From NCBI GenBank assembly GCA_965200945.1, contig OZ241749.1, forward strand, positions 4,898,001 through 4,962,000: a DNA stretch of 64,000 bases, given 5' to 3'. The notes below the pieces were generated by a model. The model ran no database searches. It had not been told where the DNA came from and saw only the letters and a program-made list of their open reading frames with translations. Shown here one piece after another: positions 52,566-61,739 of the stretch. Within the stretch, counting starts at the first letter, position 1; every line of letters begins with the position of its first letter. The stretch comes from JADCRZ01 sp965200945 (lineage in GTDB: Bacteria; Bacteroidota; Bacteroidia; Chitinophagales; Chitinophagaceae). Both the position numbers and the translations under genes were made by a program.

Positions 52566-53425
52566 CCCTCTACCAGGCCACCCGTCGTTTGGAAGAAGCC
52601 CTGGCGCCACTTTATGATGAAAGGGAAGCCCGCAACATCGCCGGACTGGTAATGGAACACCTCACCGGTTGGAACCGGATAGACCGGCTCATGAACCGGC
52701 AGCACGGGTTGTACGGGCAGAAAATGCGGGAGCTGGAACGCTGCGAATCGGAATTGCTGCAGCACCGGCCTGTACAATATGTTCTGAACGAAGCCTGGTT
52801 CTATGGTATGAACCTCCAGGTAGATGAACGCGTGCTGATCCCCCGACCGGAAACGGAAGAGCTGGCAGAATGGATCGTGGATGATATCAGTACGGATGGA
52901 AAAGAACAGGGCTTAAAGATCCTCGATGTGGGCACCGGCAGCGGTGCGATCGCACTTGCACTTAAAAAAGGATTGCCGGCCTCGGAGGTCGCTGCCTGCG
53001 ATAAAAGCAGCGATGCCCTGGAGGTGGCCGCCGCAAATGCTGCCCGGCAAGGCCTGTCTGTCCGGTTCTTGCAATGCGATTTCCTGGTTCCTGCCCAGTG
53101 GGAGTTACTCACCCCTGTTGATGTGCTTGTGAGCAATCCGCCCTATATTCCTCTCACCGATCAGCCGGCCATGCAGCAGCACGTGCTCGATTATGAACCG
53201 CATCTGGCGTTGTTTGTACCTGCCGACGACCCCTTGCTGTTCTATCGCGCCATCGCGGCTTTTGCGCATCAGCGCCTGCCGGCGCAGGGGGCTGCCTACA
53301 TGGAAATTCATGAAGCCATGGCTGCAGACCTTATCAGTCTTTTTGGATCCGCAGGGTTTGCCGAGGTAAAGTGCCGCCAGGATCTGCAGGGAAAGGACCG
53401 GATGATCCGGATCAGGAAAGGCTAG
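52562..53425 (+). CDS. prmC: Release factor glutamine methyltransferase PrmC
   Basis: 287 residues from the ATG overlapping the previous stop by 4 bases; longer starts run inside the kinase gene. N-terminal helical domain (residues 1-90) for release-factor binding, then a Rossmann methyltransferase: PRPETEELAEWIVDD, LDVGTGSGAIALALKKGLPA, and the catalytic DVLVSNPPYIPL (N-P-P-Y). It methylates the Gln of the GGQ loop of RF1 and RF2, which is needed for efficient translation termination. Coupling with the NAD salvage genes is probably only positional. Confidence 0.95.
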   Translation: MTLYQATRRLEEALAPLYDEREARNIAGLVMEHLTGWNRIDRLMNRQHGLYGQKMRELERCESELLQHRPVQYVLNEAWFYGMNLQVDERVLIPRPETEELAEWIVDDISTDGKEQGLKILDVGTGSGAIALALKKGLPASEVAACDKSSDALEVAAANAARQGLSVRFLQCDFLVPAQWELLTPVDVLVSNPPYIPLTDQPAMQQHVLDYEPHLALFVPADDPLLFYRAIAAFAHQRLPAQGAAYMEIHEAMAADLISLFGSAGFAEVKCRQDLQGKDRMIRIRKG

Positions 53426-53430
53426 GAAAT

Positions 53431-53946
53431 TTATCCGGTTCCTTCGAACTGGAAAGAGTCTAGAAACCGCCAGGGGCCGCCCAGGTATTCCCAGAGGTTG
53501 AGCCCGGAAGCGGTAATGTCAAAGGGTTTAAAGCCTGCTTCCAGCTCCTGCTGCAGCAGGCGGGCCTTCCAGGGTTCTACCTTGTTCTGGATAGTGATAT
53601 GCGGCCACAGACCCTGGCGGTCCTGCGGGATGAGCCAGGCTTTCCAGCGCTGCTGCAGCGACCCGTGCAGCTCTTTCAGCTGCCGGCTTTCGATCTTGTA
53701 CGATACCCCTTTGCCGGTGAACACCACGCCGGTCACCGGCAGGGTAAACGGCGCGTACCGGGTGGAAAGGTCCCTGATGGCCGTCAGGATATCAGGTTCA
53801 CCGGCGGGCAGGTGATGAAAAAGCGTAAGATGAGCCTGGATGAAATTGCGATCCGGCGGAAAATGTTCGGCGCGGAGCGCGTTGAAGAAGTCGTAAGCTT
53901 CGGGGTTCAGCCGGCAGGTCAGGATGAGCGGGGCAGGGGTGTCCAT
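53431..53946 (-). CDS. 2'-5' RNA ligase/2H phosphoesterase family protein
   Basis: 171 residues. Two H-x-T/S-x motifs: FIQAHLTLFHHLPAGE near residue 40 and GLWPHITIQNKVEPWKARL near residue 115 define the 2H phosphoesterase fold. Many bacterial members act on 2'-5' linkages or cyclic phosphates in RNA repair; specificity is unknown. It is convergent with prmC, 5 bases apart, and 6 bases downstream of the EamA stop on the same strand, so probably co-transcribed with it. Confidence 0.88.
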   Translation of the reverse strand: MDTPAPLILTCRLNPEAYDFFNALRAEHFPPDRNFIQAHLTLFHHLPAGEPDILTAIRDLSTRYAPFTLPVTGVVFTGKGVSYKIESRQLKELHGSLQQRWKAWLIPQDRQGLWPHITIQNKVEPWKARLLQQELEAGFKPFDITASGLNLWEYLGGPWRFLDSFQFEGTG

Positions 53947-53952
53947 ATCAGG

Positions 53953-54393
53953 TCAGGAAGTTTTTCTTGCAAAGGCGATCACTACGGCACCGGCGGCCAT
54001 CAGCACAACACCTGCGATCACCTGCCAGTTGATCTTTTCCTTCAGAAAAAGGACGGCAAAAGTGACGGAGAACACCAGCGCCACCTTATCGAGGGATGAC
54101 GTACGCGCCGCTTCCCCGATCTTCAGGGCGTGGAAAGAAAAGAGAGAAGAAACGCAGGTGATGATGCCCGCAATGATCAGGAATATCCACGACTGCATAT
54201 CTATCTTTCCCAGTTCCGGCAGCTTACCCTGTCCGAGCACGACCGACCACGCTACGATGATAATGAGCACCGACTCGATGGCAAACGCTACGGTGGAATC
54301 CACGTTCTTGATGCCGGCCTTTGAAAGGGTGACGACGATCGCGGTAGCCAGGGCCGCCAGCAGGGAAAAAACAACCCACATATTACTTTTCAT
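53953..54393 (-). CDS. EamA-family single-repeat membrane protein (DMT superfamily)
   Basis: 146 residues, half the size of a normal EamA transporter, with four to five hydrophobic helices. SLLAALATAIVVTLSKAGIK, AFAIESVLIIIVAWSVVL and KEKINWQVIAGVVLMAAGAV match the EamA repeat. Such single-repeat proteins may function as homodimers, like the SMR family. It is followed by the 2H gene. Substrate unknown. Confidence 0.85.
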   Translation of the reverse strand: MKSNMWVVFSLLAALATAIVVTLSKAGIKNVDSTVAFAIESVLIIIVAWSVVLGQGKLPELGKIDMQSWIFLIIAGIITCVSSLFSFHALKIGEAARTSSLDKVALVFSVTFAVLFLKEKINWQVIAGVVLMAAGAVVIAFARKTS

Positions 54394-54511
54394 TTAAGGT
54401 CCTTTACTTGATTGTACAGCAGGGGTGCAAAACTTATGCTCGGGAAAGAAGAAACAGTTCCGGGATAAATTGCTGGGTACTAAATTGCAGTCAATACCTG
54501 GATTCCATCAT

Positions 54512-55009
54512 ATGAATATAAGGCCTGCAGACAAGATAAAAAAGGATTTGATGGGTTGGTCGAGAAGCAGCGGCTACGATATCATCATCCCCAATTATTA
54601 CCTGGGCAACTACGAGATGGATCTGTTCCGCCTCACGCCGGCCGGCCTCATCACCGAATACGAGATCAAAACCACCCGCGCCGATTACAAAGCCGATTTC
54701 TTCAAGGAGCAGTCCGGCTGCGAGAACAAGCATGCGCTGATGACAGGAAAAAAATGCCTGTGTAACCGCTTTTATTTCGTGGTTCCCAAAAAGCTGGTCC
54801 AGGTTGCCGAAGTGCCTGCCTATGCGGGCTTGCTCTATTACAAAGGCAAAAGGGGATTTGAAGTCGTTAAAAACGCACCCCTCATCCACAAGGAAAAGCA
54901 ACCCCCCGCCATTTACAAAGACCTCGCCGTGAGCCTTTCGTTCCGGGAACAGGTGCTGCGGGAAAGGATCGTGCAGCTGAAGAAGAAGCTGAAGGTGATG
55001 AGTTCGTAG
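54512..55009 (+). CDS. MmcB-like/PD-(D/E)XK-type nuclease-fold protein
   Basis: The start at 54512 (MNIRPADKIKKDLMGWSRSS) is preferred to the longer frame. 165 residues. The core reads YEMDLFRLTPAGLITEYEIK then TTRADYKADFFKEQSG, an Asp followed by E-x-K, which is the PD-(D/E)XK nuclease signature. ALMTGKKCLCNRFYFVVPKK and VPAYAGLLYYK follow as in MmcB-like DNA-repair proteins. The C-terminal helix (SFREQVLRERIVQLKKKLKV) is coiled-coil-like. Family assignment moderate; activity unproven. Confidence 0.7.
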   Translation: MNIRPADKIKKDLMGWSRSSGYDIIIPNYYLGNYEMDLFRLTPAGLITEYEIKTTRADYKADFFKEQSGCENKHALMTGKKCLCNRFYFVVPKKLVQVAEVPAYAGLLYYKGKRGFEVVKNAPLIHKEKQPPAIYKDLAVSLSFREQVLRERIVQLKKKLKVMSS

Positions 55010-55071
55010 GAAGCGATGCGGGAGACCGAGGCGTGCCACGGTGTGGCGCCACAGGAATTCAAATTCCACCC

Positions 55072-55120
55072 TTTTGTGATCTTTGAGCAGGCGCAAACAC
55101 GCGGCTGCCCGAGGATCTAT
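55072..55120 (+). repeat. Dispersed repeat family A, copy 4 (partial)
   Basis: TTTTGTGATCTTTGAGCAGG then CGCAAACACGCGGCTGCC, then CCGAGGATC, as in the other copies. Confidence 0.55.
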
Positions 55121-55143
55121 TTCTTGCCCATTACATGCATAGT

Positions 55144-55205
55144 TACTGAAAGGCGTGACACGGTTCCTGACCGTGCCACGCCGGTGCGATCTTCCCGGAA
55201 ATGTA
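55144..55205. repeat. Dispersed repeat family B, copy 2 (palindromic)
   Basis: AGGCGTGACACGGTTCCTGA then CCGTGCCACGCC is a near-perfect palindrome, the reverse complement of the core at 7939-7965. Confidence 0.6.
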
Positions 55206-55390
55206 ATAGCGGAAAAACGCATGTCGGTATTCCAAACACTTATGGATTGGATTCCTGACACGCCCGGGTGTTGTGAGCGGGGCGGTCATTGAACCAAAAT
55301 CGCTGCAGGTGCAGCTTGCACCCATTCCTGCCCTTCCGGTGGAGGGACTGTACGATGCCCCCGCAACGCGCCCCCGCAATACCATCGTCC

Positions 55391-56410
55391 TCACTGCCTG
55401 TCCGCCCCTTGCCTTGCCAGCATCCACCCCGGGTACTCGCCGGGGAGCTTGCTTACTTCGTCGAGTTTGGCGAGTTCTTCCGGGCTCAGCTGCACGTCGA
55501 TCGCTTTGAGGTTGTCGTCGAGCTGCTCCATTTTTTTGGCGCCGATGATCACCGTGGTCACCGCCGGCTGGTGCAGCAGCCAGGCCAGGGCCAGCTGTGC
55601 AACCGAAACCCCTTTCTGTTCAGCGATGGGATGCATGGCATCGATGATGTCGAATGCTTTTTCTTTGTTGACGGGTGGAAAATCGAAATTGGCCCGGCGG
55701 CTGTCTTCCGGATTCTGCTTGTCGCGGCCGTATTTGCCGCTGAGCAGTCCGCCGGCCAGCGGGCTCCACACCATCAGGCCTACCTTCTGGTCGTTGAGCA
55801 AGGGAATAAGTTCCCGCTCGAGGTCCCGGCCGGCAATGGTATAGTAAGCCTGCAGCGATACAAACGAAGAAAGGTGGTTGAATCTGGAATAGCAGAGCGC
55901 CTTCATGAGCTGCCAGGCAGCCAGGTTGCTGCAGCCGATATAGCGCACCTTGCCGCTTCGCACCAGGTCTTCCAGTGCGCGCAGTGTTTCCTCAAGCGGC
56001 GTGAGCGGATCGTATCCGTGGATCTGGTAAAGATCGATGTAGTCGATGTTAAGCCGTTTCAGGCTTTCTTCTGCCTGTCGCAGAATATGTTTGTGGGTAA
56101 GGCCCGTGTCGTTGGGGCCTTCTCCCATTTTGCCGCGCACCTTGGTGGCGATCACCAGGTCGTCGCGTTTTAGTCCGAGGTTGCGGATGGCCCTGCCGGT
56201 GAGTTCCTCCGACAAGCCCTGCGAGTACACGTTGGCGGTATCGATAAAGTTGATACCCGCTTCCACGGAGCGTTTGATGATATCGTCCACCGGCTGCTGG
56301 TCCAGCTTTCCGATGGCGGCCCAGATCCCGTCATTGCCTCCGAAGGTCATGGTGCCCAGGCATAATTCAGAAACTTTCAATCCGGTGTTACCCAGTAAGT
56401 TGTATTTCAT
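55391..56410 (-). CDS. Aldo/keto reductase
   Basis: 339 residues, full TIM-barrel aldo/keto reductase. Catalytic residues: Asp and Tyr in GINFIDTANVYSQGLSEE, Lys in LVIATKVRGKMGEG, His in IDLYQIHGYDPLTPLEETL. NADP-binding end LLHQPAVTTVIIGAKKMEQL. It is closest to the AKR subfamily of general aldehyde reductases with sequence MKYNLLGNTGLKVSELCLGT. It reduces carbonyls or oxidises sugars with NADP(H); the substrate is unknown. It is a single gene. Confidence 0.93.
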   Translation of the reverse strand: MKYNLLGNTGLKVSELCLGTMTFGGNDGIWAAIGKLDQQPVDDIIKRSVEAGINFIDTANVYSQGLSEELTGRAIRNLGLKRDDLVIATKVRGKMGEGPNDTGLTHKHILRQAEESLKRLNIDYIDLYQIHGYDPLTPLEETLRALEDLVRSGKVRYIGCSNLAAWQLMKALCYSRFNHLSSFVSLQAYYTIAGRDLERELIPLLNDQKVGLMVWSPLAGGLLSGKYGRDKQNPEDSRRANFDFPPVNKEKAFDIIDAMHPIAEQKGVSVAQLALAWLLHQPAVTTVIIGAKKMEQLDDNLKAIDVQLSPEELAKLDEVSKLPGEYPGWMLARQGADRQ

Positions 56411-56801
56411 AATTGAAGATCGGTTTAAGTGAAAGAGATAGCCGGCAAAGATCGGCAGATGGATATAACCATAATATTAAATATTCGTACCATAAAACCC
56501 TTACTTCGCCGGAATCTGGTTTTTTTTCTTGGTATTGTGGCCGGGATGCAGCAATCTTGTTTGCAAAGGCATCTTATTTTAGTACGCCCTTCTCATTGAC
56601 CGCTGGTAAGCGATGCAGGCGTTTTGTGTAGCAAGTGAAACTGCGTGCTTTGTTTTATGTTACATTCGGGTTTGGGCTATATTTGGATATTTGTGGTTGG
56701 TCGGTATTGAAACTATTATGCTTGGGAAAATTGACCGGTAAACACCGTACTCTCTTTTAATGACAAGGTGGAACTAAAACTGTAACCCTCAAAGTTGAGT
56801 C
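56411..56801. other. Upstream region of the SusC operon
   Basis: Between divergent aldo/keto reductase and SusC genes. TATATTTG at 56678-56685 fits the -7 box TAnnTTTG exactly; the nearest -33 TTG (56650-56652) is 25 bases off, slightly long. No regulator gene is adjacent in the window. Confidence 0.4.
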
Positions 56802-59800
56802 ATGATGAAAACTGCTTCAGGCGATGCTTCATTGCAGCTGAATGGAAAGAAACTGCTTTATCTGCTCGCCTGCTCTCTCTGCGCTCTTTTTGCCAATCTT
56901 CCGGCGTTCGCCGGTGCTCCCTTTCACAGAAAAGAACCAGCGCCCTCTGCCGCATATCATGTTGCGGCGGATACCACGGTGCGCGGACAAATCCTCGACA
57001 GCACGCAAACGCCTGTTTCGGGGGTATCGGTGCTGGTGAAAGGCACAAAGAACGGCACCAATACAGACGGCATGGGTGAGTTCACCCTGCGCAACGTGCC
57101 GGCCGGCGCCACGCTTTCGGTGAGCGCCGTCGGCTACCTCGAGCGCGAGGTCAGGTTGTCGCCCGGCCAGTCGAGGCTTTCCCTCACCCTCCGCGCCAAC
57201 CCCAACCTGCTGAGCGACGTGGTGGTAACGGGTTTCCAGCGCATCGACCGCAACAAGTTCACCGGAGCTTCGGTGAAGCTGAATGCTGACGAAATCAAGA
57301 CAGACGGTGTAGTGGATGTAAGCAGGATGCTGGAAGGAAGGGCGGCGGGCGTGTCTGTTCAGAATGTATCGAGTACGTTCGGCGCTGCACCCAAAGTGCG
57401 CATCCGGGGTGCTACTTCAATTACGGGAGACAACAAGCCGTTGTGGGTAGTTGATGGCGTGGTACTGGAAGATATTGTGAATGTTTCGAATGACCAGCTT
57501 GCAAGCGGTGATGTGAACACCCTGCTTGGCTCTGCGGTGGCGGGGTTGAACGCGAATGACATAGAAACTTTTGATATCCTGAAAGATGCGTCGGCTACTG
57601 CGTTGTACGGTGCCCGCGCGATGAACGGAGTCATTGTCATAACCACTAAAAGAGGAAAGTCAGGAACGCCTTCCATATCCTATTCGGGCAATTTCGGTGT
57701 GCAACTTAAGCCGAGTTACTCAAATTATGATATCATGAACTCGGCCGACCAGATGTCGGTATATGCGGAGTTGGAAAGAAAAGGGTTTCTGGACTACAAC
57801 AGCATTGCAAACCGGGCTGACGCCGGCGTATACGGTAAGATGGCCGACCTGCTGAAAACAGTGAAAACCGACGGAAGCTTTGCCCTGATAAATACCCCTG
57901 AAGCCAGGGCTGCATTCCTGACGCGGTATGCCCGGGCTAATACCAACTGGTTCGATGTTCTTTTCCGCAACTCTCTCACCCAGGAGCATTCGCTGAGCTT
58001 GTCAAGCGGTACAGATAAAGCACAATCTTATTTTTCTACCAGCTTTTATAACGACCAGGGATGGACGATCGCAGACAAGGTAAACCGCTATACCATCAAC
58101 CTGCGCAACACGTACAATCTTTCCAGCCGGTTTACAACAGGGTTCAAAGTGGCTGCCAATGTGCGGCAGCAAAGAACACCCGGCACCGTTTCCCGGAGAA
58201 GCAATCCGGTGTCTGGTTCCTACGACCGCGATTTTGACATCAATCCGTTCAGTTATGCCCTCAATACCAGCAGAGCGCTAACTGCCTATGACGAAAATGG
58301 CAACCTGGAATATTTCAGAAGAAACTATGCTCCTTTCAACATCATCAATGAGCTCGCGAACAACCGGCTGAACCTGAATGTGATGGACATCAGCCTCACG
58401 GGTGATGCCCAGTACAAGATACGGCCTTGGCTGAACTACAATTTCATCGGCTCCCTGCGGTATGTTAAAACAACCAAAGAGAATGAAGTGACTGAAAATT
58501 CCAATGAGGCCAATGCGTTCAGGGCTGCAAGTACTTCCACCATTGCAGAGGCCAATCCTTTTCTTTATCGCGATCCGAGCAATCTGGATGCGTTACCGGT
58601 AGTGGTATTGCCGTATGGCGGCTTTTACAACCGGGATGAAGACGAATTGAAGAACTACACTTTCCGGAATACGCTCAACTTTGAAAAGACGTTTGGCGGA
58701 TTGCATTCTTTTCAGGGCCTGGTAGGCCAGGAAGTGAAATACACAGACAGACAGAATGCCAACAATACCGGATTCGGATATCAATACGAAAACGGCGGAA
58801 TTCCGTTTGTGGATTACCGCATTTTAAAACAGTTTATCGAGAACAGCCTTCAGTATTTCGGGATGAGCAATACTTACGAGCGTTTTATAGGGTATTTCGG
58901 CGACCTCCGGTACACCTTCAACAGGAAGTACACCCTGCAGGGAACGTTCCGCAGAGACGGATCGAACAGGCTGGGCCGTTCAGAAAAGGCACGCTGGATC
59001 AACTCCTATACCTTTGCCGGCCGCTGGAACGTGGACCAGGAAGATTTTATCAAAGACATACCCGCGATCAGCTCACTTACCCTGAGAGGCAGTTACGGTT
59101 TGAATGCGAACTACGGCAATGCTACCAATTCACTGGCGGTTCTGCGTACCCAGCTGACCAACCGTCCGTACCTCAACGACAGGCAGCTGGCCATAGACAT
59201 TGAGAACCTCGAAAATTCCGACCTGACCTGGGAGCGGAAATTTGAATCGAACGTGGGGATAGACGCAGGTTTATTTGAGAACAAAGTGGCCATCTCGGCA
59301 GATGCTTACATGAGGAAGAGCCTGGATCTCATCAACCTGATCAGAACATCGGGCATCGGAGGGGAAGTTGCAAAAGCGGCAAACTATGCTGATATGAAGT
59401 CCAATGGTTTTGAATTCAGCATCGGAGGTAAACCATTCAGTACAAGGAATTTCAGCTGGCAGACCAATTTTACTTTCGGTTACAATACGACCAAGATCAC
59501 CAGAGCGCAGAATTATCCACTCGTTTTCGACCTCGTTGTGCCAGAAGGCGGCGCTTTGCAAGGGTACCCGGTCAGAGGCCTTTTTTCCATTCCATTCGCC
59601 GGTTTAAATGAGCTGGGCGTTCCAATGTTCAAAAGTGACAAGGGCGATACAAGCAGGGCCGTGAACCTTCAAAGCGATCAAACAGGATTTCTTAAATACG
59701 AAGGCCCGGTGGATCCGGTCATTGTTGGCGGATTTACAAATACCTTTTCTTACAAGAACTTTTCCATCGGCTTTCATATCTCTTACCAGACAGGTAACAA

Positions 59801-60233
59801 GATCAGGTTATACCCAGCCTACAAATCCACTTACTCGGATCTCGATGCTTCTCCGAACGAATTTAAGAACAGGTGGTCGTTACCCGGTGATGAGAAGCTG
59901 ACAAACGTTCCCTCAATAGCAGACCAGTACACGCTCTATGAAATCAACGCTGCAGGTGCATACCCCTACAATAATTATAATTACTCTTCCAAGCGGGTGG
60001 TTGATGGGTCTTTCGTCAGGCTTAAATCGGTCACCCTTCACTACGGACTGCCCGCCAGGATCATTCAGGGAACGCCATTGAAATCGATCTCTGTAAATGT
60101 GGTGGGAAACAATCTATGGCTGATCTATTCTGACAAACGGCTCCATGGCCAGGATCCCGAATTCTTCAACGCAGGCGGGGTCGCCCTGCCAATCAACCGG
60201 CAGGTAACCTTCTCATTAAAGGTTGGATTTTAA
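56802..60233 (+). CDS. SusC/RagA-family TonB-linked outer membrane protein
   Basis: 1143 residues. Signal peptide after an unusual 15-residue N-extension (LLYLLACSLCALFANLPAFA). Next a carboxypeptidase-regulatory-like domain (VRGQILDSTQTPVSGVSVLV), then plug with LSDVVVTGFQRIDRNKFTGA and DILKDASATALYGARAMNGV (the SusC signature), and a long beta-barrel ending SLKVGF. No N-terminal STN domain, so no direct anti-sigma signalling. It imports an oligomeric ligand with the SusD partner 9 bases downstream, powered by TonB. Start ATGATG at 56802. The ligand is unknown; the associated lipoproteins below suggest peptide or glycopeptide cargo. Confidence 0.95.
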   Translation: MMKTASGDASLQLNGKKLLYLLACSLCALFANLPAFAGAPFHRKEPAPSAAYHVAADTTVRGQILDSTQTPVSGVSVLVKGTKNGTNTDGMGEFTLRNVPAGATLSVSAVGYLEREVRLSPGQSRLSLTLRANPNLLSDVVVTGFQRIDRNKFTGASVKLNADEIKTDGVVDVSRMLEGRAAGVSVQNVSSTFGAAPKVRIRGATSITGDNKPLWVVDGVVLEDIVNVSNDQLASGDVNTLLGSAVAGLNANDIETFDILKDASATALYGARAMNGVIVITTKRGKSGTPSISYSGNFGVQLKPSYSNYDIMNSADQMSVYAELERKGFLDYNSIANRADAGVYGKMADLLKTVKTDGSFALINTPEARAAFLTRYARANTNWFDVLFRNSLTQEHSLSLSSGTDKAQSYFSTSFYNDQGWTIADKVNRYTINLRNTYNLSSRFTTGFKVAANVRQQRTPGTVSRRSNPVSGSYDRDFDINPFSYALNTSRALTAYDENGNLEYFRRNYAPFNIINELANNRLNLNVMDISLTGDAQYKIRPWLNYNFIGSLRYVKTTKENEVTENSNEANAFRAASTSTIAEANPFLYRDPSNLDALPVVVLPYGGFYNRDEDELKNYTFRNTLNFEKTFGGLHSFQGLVGQEVKYTDRQNANNTGFGYQYENGGIPFVDYRILKQFIENSLQYFGMSNTYERFIGYFGDLRYTFNRKYTLQGTFRRDGSNRLGRSEKARWINSYTFAGRWNVDQEDFIKDIPAISSLTLRGSYGLNANYGNATNSLAVLRTQLTNRPYLNDRQLAIDIENLENSDLTWERKFESNVGIDAGLFENKVAISADAYMRKSLDLINLIRTSGIGGEVAKAANYADMKSNGFEFSIGGKPFSTRNFSWQTNFTFGYNTTKITRAQNYPLVFDLVVPEGGALQGYPVRGLFSIPFAGLNELGVPMFKSDKGDTSRAVNLQSDQTGFLKYEGPVDPVIVGGFTNTFSYKNFSIGFHISYQTGNKIRLYPAYKSTYSDLDASPNEFKNRWSLPGDEKLTNVPSIADQYTLYEINAAGAYPYNNYNYSSKRVVDGSFVRLKSVTLHYGLPARIIQGTPLKSISVNVVGNNLWLIYSDKRLHGQDPEFFNAGGVALPINRQVTFSLKVGF

Positions 60234-60242
60234 ACAGTAAAT

Positions 60243-61721
60243 ATGAAAAAGTTATCTACAGTATATCTTTTGCCGGCCATCGCTTTACTATTCACCGGGT
60301 GTAATAAGTTTCTGGACAAAGAGCCGGACAACCGTACAAATATTACCACCGCAGCCCAGCTGTCACAGTTGCTGACGACAGCCTACCCAAAAGGAAACTA
60401 TATTTTGTTCTGCGAGTCGATGTCTGACAATTCACAGGACAGGAACGGCGGTGGTGCGGGAATAGATTATACCGACCGGATCAACCGGCAGGCATTCCGT
60501 TATGAAGTGATTGAAGCCACGCCTGACAACGAAGATTCACCCGATTTTTACTGGAACGCGTGTTATCATGCGATCGCTGCCGCCAACCAGGCCTTACAGA
60601 TCATCAACAACTCGCCTGTTAAGGACCAGTTGACCGCCCAGCGTGGAGAAGCACTGCTGGCAAGGGCCTACGCCCATTTCATGCTGGTAACGTTTTTCTC
60701 GAAGGCGTATGATCCTGTCTCGGCTGCCTCCGATCCCGGTATCCCGTATGTAACCGCGCCTGAAAATGTAGTGCTGGCGAAATATGAGCGTAAAACGGTT
60801 TCGTATGTATATGATATGATCGAAAAGGATCTGAAAGAAGGATATCCGCTCATCAATGAAAGCATATACGGAACTGCGCCCAAATTTCATTTCAACAGAC
60901 AGGCTTCCGCTGCTTTCGCTGCCCGTTTCTATATGTTTAAAAGAGATTACAACAGTGTGATCCTGTATGCCAGCCAGGCGCTTACAGGCACTTCCGTGGC
61001 AGATAATCTCCGTCCCTGGAATACGGTTATGGCGAACCTGCAATACAATGATCTGGAGGCGCTGTATACCCAATCGACACTCAAAGGCAATCTGCTGCTG
61101 CAGGAAGCCCCTTCTTTGTGGGGCCGCAGCTATCCAAACCTGCGTTACGGACTGGATGATGCTACCTTCACTTCCCTGTTTTCCAATCCGAACGTTACCG
61201 GCTGGACGTATGCTTACACTTTTTATTATCAGACCATCAACTTCAATTTCATACCTAAATTTTACGAGAACTTTGTAAAAGAAAGTATCAGCTCAGGCAT
61301 AGGCGAGCCTTATAATACAATCCCATTGCTTACTGCCGAAGAAGCCGTTCTGAACAGGGCCGAGGCTTACACACGGCTCAACAACAAAGCTGCCGCCATC
61401 GGCGACCTCAATGCGTTCATCAGTAAGAACATTGCTGATTTTAATCCTGCTACTGATACGGTAACACCCAGAAAGATAGTTGCCTTTTATAAAATGCCGG
61501 CCGACACACTGGGCGCCATGGTAAACACCGCGCTTGACTTTAAACGGGCGTTTTTCATTCATGAGGGGCTGCGATGGCTCGATATACTGCGGTTGAAGAT
61601 ACCGGTGGTTCACAGAACAGTGGCAGGCGAAACCATAACGTTGACCGCAGACGATAAAAGAAGGGTGCTTCAGCTGCCCGTTTTAACCAAACAGGCCGGT
61701 CTGGAACCCAACGTACGCTAA
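60243..61721 (+). CDS. SusD/RagB-family nutrient-binding lipoprotein
   Basis: 492 residues. Lipoprotein signal MKKLSTVYLLPAIALLFTGC then NKFLDKEPDN. SusD helical TPR frame: DFYWNACYHAIAAANQALQI, GEALLARAYAHFMLVTFFSK, AYDPVSAASDPGIPYVT, and the closing FIHEGLRWLDILRLKIPV. It acts as the lid on the SusC barrel at the cell surface. Compared with starch SusD it has no recognisable sugar-stacking aromatic trio in the obvious site. It is co-transcribed with SusC (9-base gap) and the two following genes. Confidence 0.93.
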   Translation: MKKLSTVYLLPAIALLFTGCNKFLDKEPDNRTNITTAAQLSQLLTTAYPKGNYILFCESMSDNSQDRNGGGAGIDYTDRINRQAFRYEVIEATPDNEDSPDFYWNACYHAIAAANQALQIINNSPVKDQLTAQRGEALLARAYAHFMLVTFFSKAYDPVSAASDPGIPYVTAPENVVLAKYERKTVSYVYDMIEKDLKEGYPLINESIYGTAPKFHFNRQASAAFAARFYMFKRDYNSVILYASQALTGTSVADNLRPWNTVMANLQYNDLEALYTQSTLKGNLLLQEAPSLWGRSYPNLRYGLDDATFTSLFSNPNVTGWTYAYTFYYQTINFNFIPKFYENFVKESISSGIGEPYNTIPLLTAEEAVLNRAEAYTRLNNKAAAIGDLNAFISKNIADFNPATDTVTPRKIVAFYKMPADTLGAMVNTALDFKRAFFIHEGLRWLDILRLKIPVVHRTVAGETITLTADDKRRVLQLPVLTKQAGLEPNVR

Positions 61722-61739
61722 CAACCTTAAAGTTACACT

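Larger units (their letters stand above)
55010..55390. other. Non-coding spacer with both repeat families
   Basis: Contains repeat family A (55072-55120) and family B (55144-55205). No gene accepted. Confidence 0.6.
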
